Below are positions 63,166 to 64,000 of a stretch of 64,000 nt of DNA, piece after piece (position 1 is the stretch's first letter; each line of letters begins with the position of its first letter). Source of the stretch: Magicicada septendecula (taxonomy: Eukaryota > Arthropoda > Insecta > Hemiptera > Cicadidae); the NCBI GenBank assembly GCA_034769895.1, contig CM068367.1:693998654-694062653 (forward strand). Direction: 5' to 3'. A program made the position numbers and the translations under genes. The notes under the pieces are model-generated. The model saw nothing but the letters and a program-made list of their open reading frames with translations. It did not search any database and was not told the origin of the DNA.

Positions 63166-63635
63166 TCTTAAGCCGGCCGCACACCAAACTAGCAAAGCTG
63201 CTTTTAGCAAGAGCAAGATTGCCAGATCTTGATAAATCGTGATTCTTCCATATATCAAGATAGGGACCCCTCACACCAAACGAGCAAGTAGCAAAAGCAC
63301 AAACGAGCAGGTTATAGCACGACCAAGCGTGACAGAGCAAAAAGCAAATGCGCTTTTGCTTTTACATCTAGCACGATCTAGCCTAGCATGAACGAGCAGA
63401 AAGCAAAAGCACGATCTAGCAAAATGCTCGATAGCTCTTGCTCGTCTCACTAGTACTGACCATTGCTCGGAGACCTAGCAGAAACTAGCATTTCATTCTG
63501 CGCATGCGAAGGTTCGCCTGATCCTTCCTTCCTCCAGTCGCCAGGCTTTGTGACAGTATTTTGTTGTCATCAGTTGTTGTAGGCTGTGTTCGTAGGCAAC
63601 TGAGTGAGACACAAGTAGGCAATACGTGCTTGAAC

Positions 63636-63777
63636 ATGGAAGCAGATACAGAAAAACTAATAGTGCTAGTGGAACAGCGTCCCGCAATTTTCAACTATAC
63701 GATGAAGGATCATCATAATAAGGACTTGATAGAAAAGTTGTGGGAAGACGTGGCTAGTGAAATAGGAGGAGTACCAA
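63636..63777 (+). CDS. MADF-domain protein, first coding exon (partial gene)
   Basis: From ATG at 63636 the frame reads MEADTEKLIVLVEQRPAIFN, then KDHHNKDLIEKLWEDVASEI. This is the first two helices of a MADF/Myb-SANT-like DNA-binding domain (xLIxxVxxxPxLW...W..IA..). It ends at a splice donor CAA|GTAAGT at 63777/63778. An in-frame Met at 63561 would add 25 residues without domain features; 63636 is preferred because MADF proteins usually start just before this block. It probably belongs to the Harbinger-like element around it, where such proteins help nuclear import and DNA recognition, but a host MADF gene cannot be excluded. Confidence 0.6.
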
Positions 63778-64000
63778 GTAAGTTAACTTGTTTATTTTAC
63801 GAACACAAATACCATAAGTAGTACATTAAATATTATGTAGATAGGTACATTTTTCGTAATAGTCTCTTATAATTAAAATATAATGAAATTTACGGAGCTT
63901 CGGTGCCTGGTTTGTCTAGACATTTATCTATTGTGTTCATTCATTTCACATGTAAGCATACCTTTCTTGCCAAGGAACAGCACCTTCAGCAGAGTTAAAG
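63778..64000 (+). other. Intron after the MADF exon, running off the window
   Basis: Begins GTAAGTTAAC and is AT-rich. No acceptor with continuing MADF coding sequence was recognised before 64000. Confidence 0.4.

Larger units (their letters stand above)
63171..64000 (+). mobile_element. Probable Harbinger-type element, 5-prime part
   Basis: Begins with GCCGGCCGCACACCAAAC after TTAA. This is followed by about 310 bp dense in GAGCA and AGCAAAAGC motifs on both strands, a pattern typical of subterminal repeats of PIF/Harbinger-like elements. It is followed by a MADF-domain exon, the usual accessory protein of that superfamily. The right end is beyond the window, so terminal repeats and target duplication cannot be tested. 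Confidence 0.5.

Overview
This is a eukaryotic, AT-rich nuclear window, most likely from an insect with a large, repeat-filled genome. The insect call rests on a gustatory-receptor-type first exon (44177-45022), two small spliced exons that look like the C-terminal exon of the same receptor family (15013-15102 and 61636-61731), and several typical arthropod transposon families. I cannot name a species. No prokaryotic features, CRISPR arrays or operons are present, and I found no rRNA or tRNA gene.

Layout, left to right. 1-1306 is AT-rich with a CT microsatellite. 1315-4062 is a decayed hAT transposon with its 8-bp target duplication intact. 6584-7507 is a mariner element with an internal deletion. 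9451-9613 is a long AC microsatellite. 9972-10690 is a decayed DDE transposase with an unusually long D-E spacing. 11500-12712 and 13801-14271 are two copies of a repeat built from units of about 280 bp. 15013-15102 is a receptor-type exon. 17605-17770 is a possible tRNA-derived SINE, followed by a Penelope-like GIY-YIG endonuclease remnant (17801-18325).

18583-35991 is one 17.4-kb insertion bounded by a CTGCT target duplication. It is a complex array of a non-autonomous LTR retroelement on the minus strand (LTR about 1.86 kb, tRNA-Lys-type primer site). I see no reverse transcriptase in it. It carries a coiled-coil plus C2H2 zinc-finger protein, which is intact only in the rightmost copy (482 aa, 32967-34415). 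Much of the array is an apparently exact 5831-bp tandem duplication.

36980-37850 is a hAT remnant and 38240-38640 a second Penelope remnant. 38905-42560 is a decayed LTR element of a related tRNA-Lys-primed family with repeated primer-site motifs. 44177-45022 is the receptor first exon.

45910-47177 continues at 54531-54797 as a pseudogene of a multicopy arthropod family. It is split by a hAT element (47178-54530, target duplication TGTCATGG). That hAT contains a Gypsy-type LTR retrotransposon (49087-54377 plus a fused LTR stub at 48827-49086), which itself contains a putative solo LTR (50547-51993). 57233-58630 is a second long-spacing DDE transposase. 61636-61731 is another receptor-type exon. 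From about 63171 to the right edge is the start of a probable Harbinger-type element with a MADF-domain exon.

The window is therefore a sparse receptor gene landscape (long introns or separate paralogues) overwritten by at least ten transposon insertions. Some are nested four deep, with target duplications that let the order of events be read.
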